Shown here piece after piece: positions 63,858-64,000 of a DNA stretch of 64,000 nt. The stretch is taken from positions 59,023,501 through 59,087,500 of the forward strand of contig CM043697.1 in the NCBI GenBank assembly GCA_023935145.1, in the 5' to 3' direction. Under the pieces are notes generated by a model, which made no database searches, had not been told where the DNA came from, and saw only the letters and a program-made list of their open reading frames with translations. The stretch comes from Bretschneidera sinensis. Its lineage: Eukaryota; Streptophyta; Magnoliopsida; Brassicales; Akaniaceae. The position numbers and the translations under genes are program-made. Numbering within the stretch: position 1 is the stretch's first letter; each line of letters begins with the position of its first letter.

Positions 63858-64000
63858 AATGGTGCTAGTACTTGTTCCCTTGGTGGACAAGTACTCGAAA
63901 AATGGAATGTATGTCATATCTCATCATGGCAATTGCTATTGTCTTGCTCTTCTTGGCAGTGTTGCCTGAACCCTCGAACGACATCCTCCTAGTAACTACT
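63858..64000. other. Sequence beyond the hAT, unassigned
   Basis: A minus-strand stretch reads MSFEGSGNTAKKSKTIAIAM (about 63985-63925), protein-like but too short to assign. It would join the sequence at 49998 if the hAT were removed. Confidence 0.3.

Overview
This is plant nuclear DNA, most likely from a eudicot. The evidence is a spliced gene with GT-AG introns encoding a group IV GSK3/shaggy-like kinase (SK41 type), surrounded by plant-type transposons: Athila, Tat and Tekay-like Ty3/gypsy elements, three Ty1/copia elements including a Sirevirus with an env-like ORF, L1-type LINEs, hAT and PIF/Harbinger elements. There is no operon structure. Everything except the kinase gene and one chimeric ORF is transposon-derived or non-coding.

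Positions 1-25740 hold a nested transposon cluster. A LINE (plus strand) is split by a Tat-type gypsy element (minus strand, 5' LTR at 21659-22172). The Tat integrase is split by a Tekay-like gypsy element (plus, 4084-16975). That element's RNase H is split by a copia element (7454-13349, exact TAGGC target duplication), and its 5' LTR is cut by the 3' half of an Athila-type element (1-4083). The distal LINE part carries its own small hAT-like insertion and a 91-bp triplication.

Positions 25741-45760 hold the one intact host gene, SK41 (minus strand): 12 coding exons between 43529 and 26191, 422 codons, all splice phases consistent, plus a 5'-UTR exon with a candidate upstream ORF. Its fourth coding intron is 10.2 kb long. 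That intron contains a 1.0-kb TRIM-like LTR element (32641-33643), a full copia element (33859-39153, TSD ACTTC), a hAT element (39814-41229, TSD ATTGTAAC) that has captured most of a PRA1-family gene, and a truncated LINE tail.

Positions 45761-64000 begin with AT-rich spacer. A decayed PIF/Harbinger transposase (minus, about 47948-49260) follows, then a hAT element with a TTF/dimerisation-type transposase remnant (about 49999-63857). The hAT is interrupted by a 10.3-kb Sirevirus (51770-62054, TSD GATAA). The Sirevirus carries gag-pol, an env-like ORF and arrays of a 12-bp palindrome, CCAGTCGACTGG, in both LTRs and again upstream of the env-like ORF.

The kinase probably acts in brassinosteroid/GSK3-type signalling, an inference from its family. 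The transposons are mostly decayed. The Pack-hAT chimeric ORF, the Sirevirus palindrome arrays and the kinase's upstream ORF are the items most worth a second look. All calls come from reading the sequence; no database search was run.
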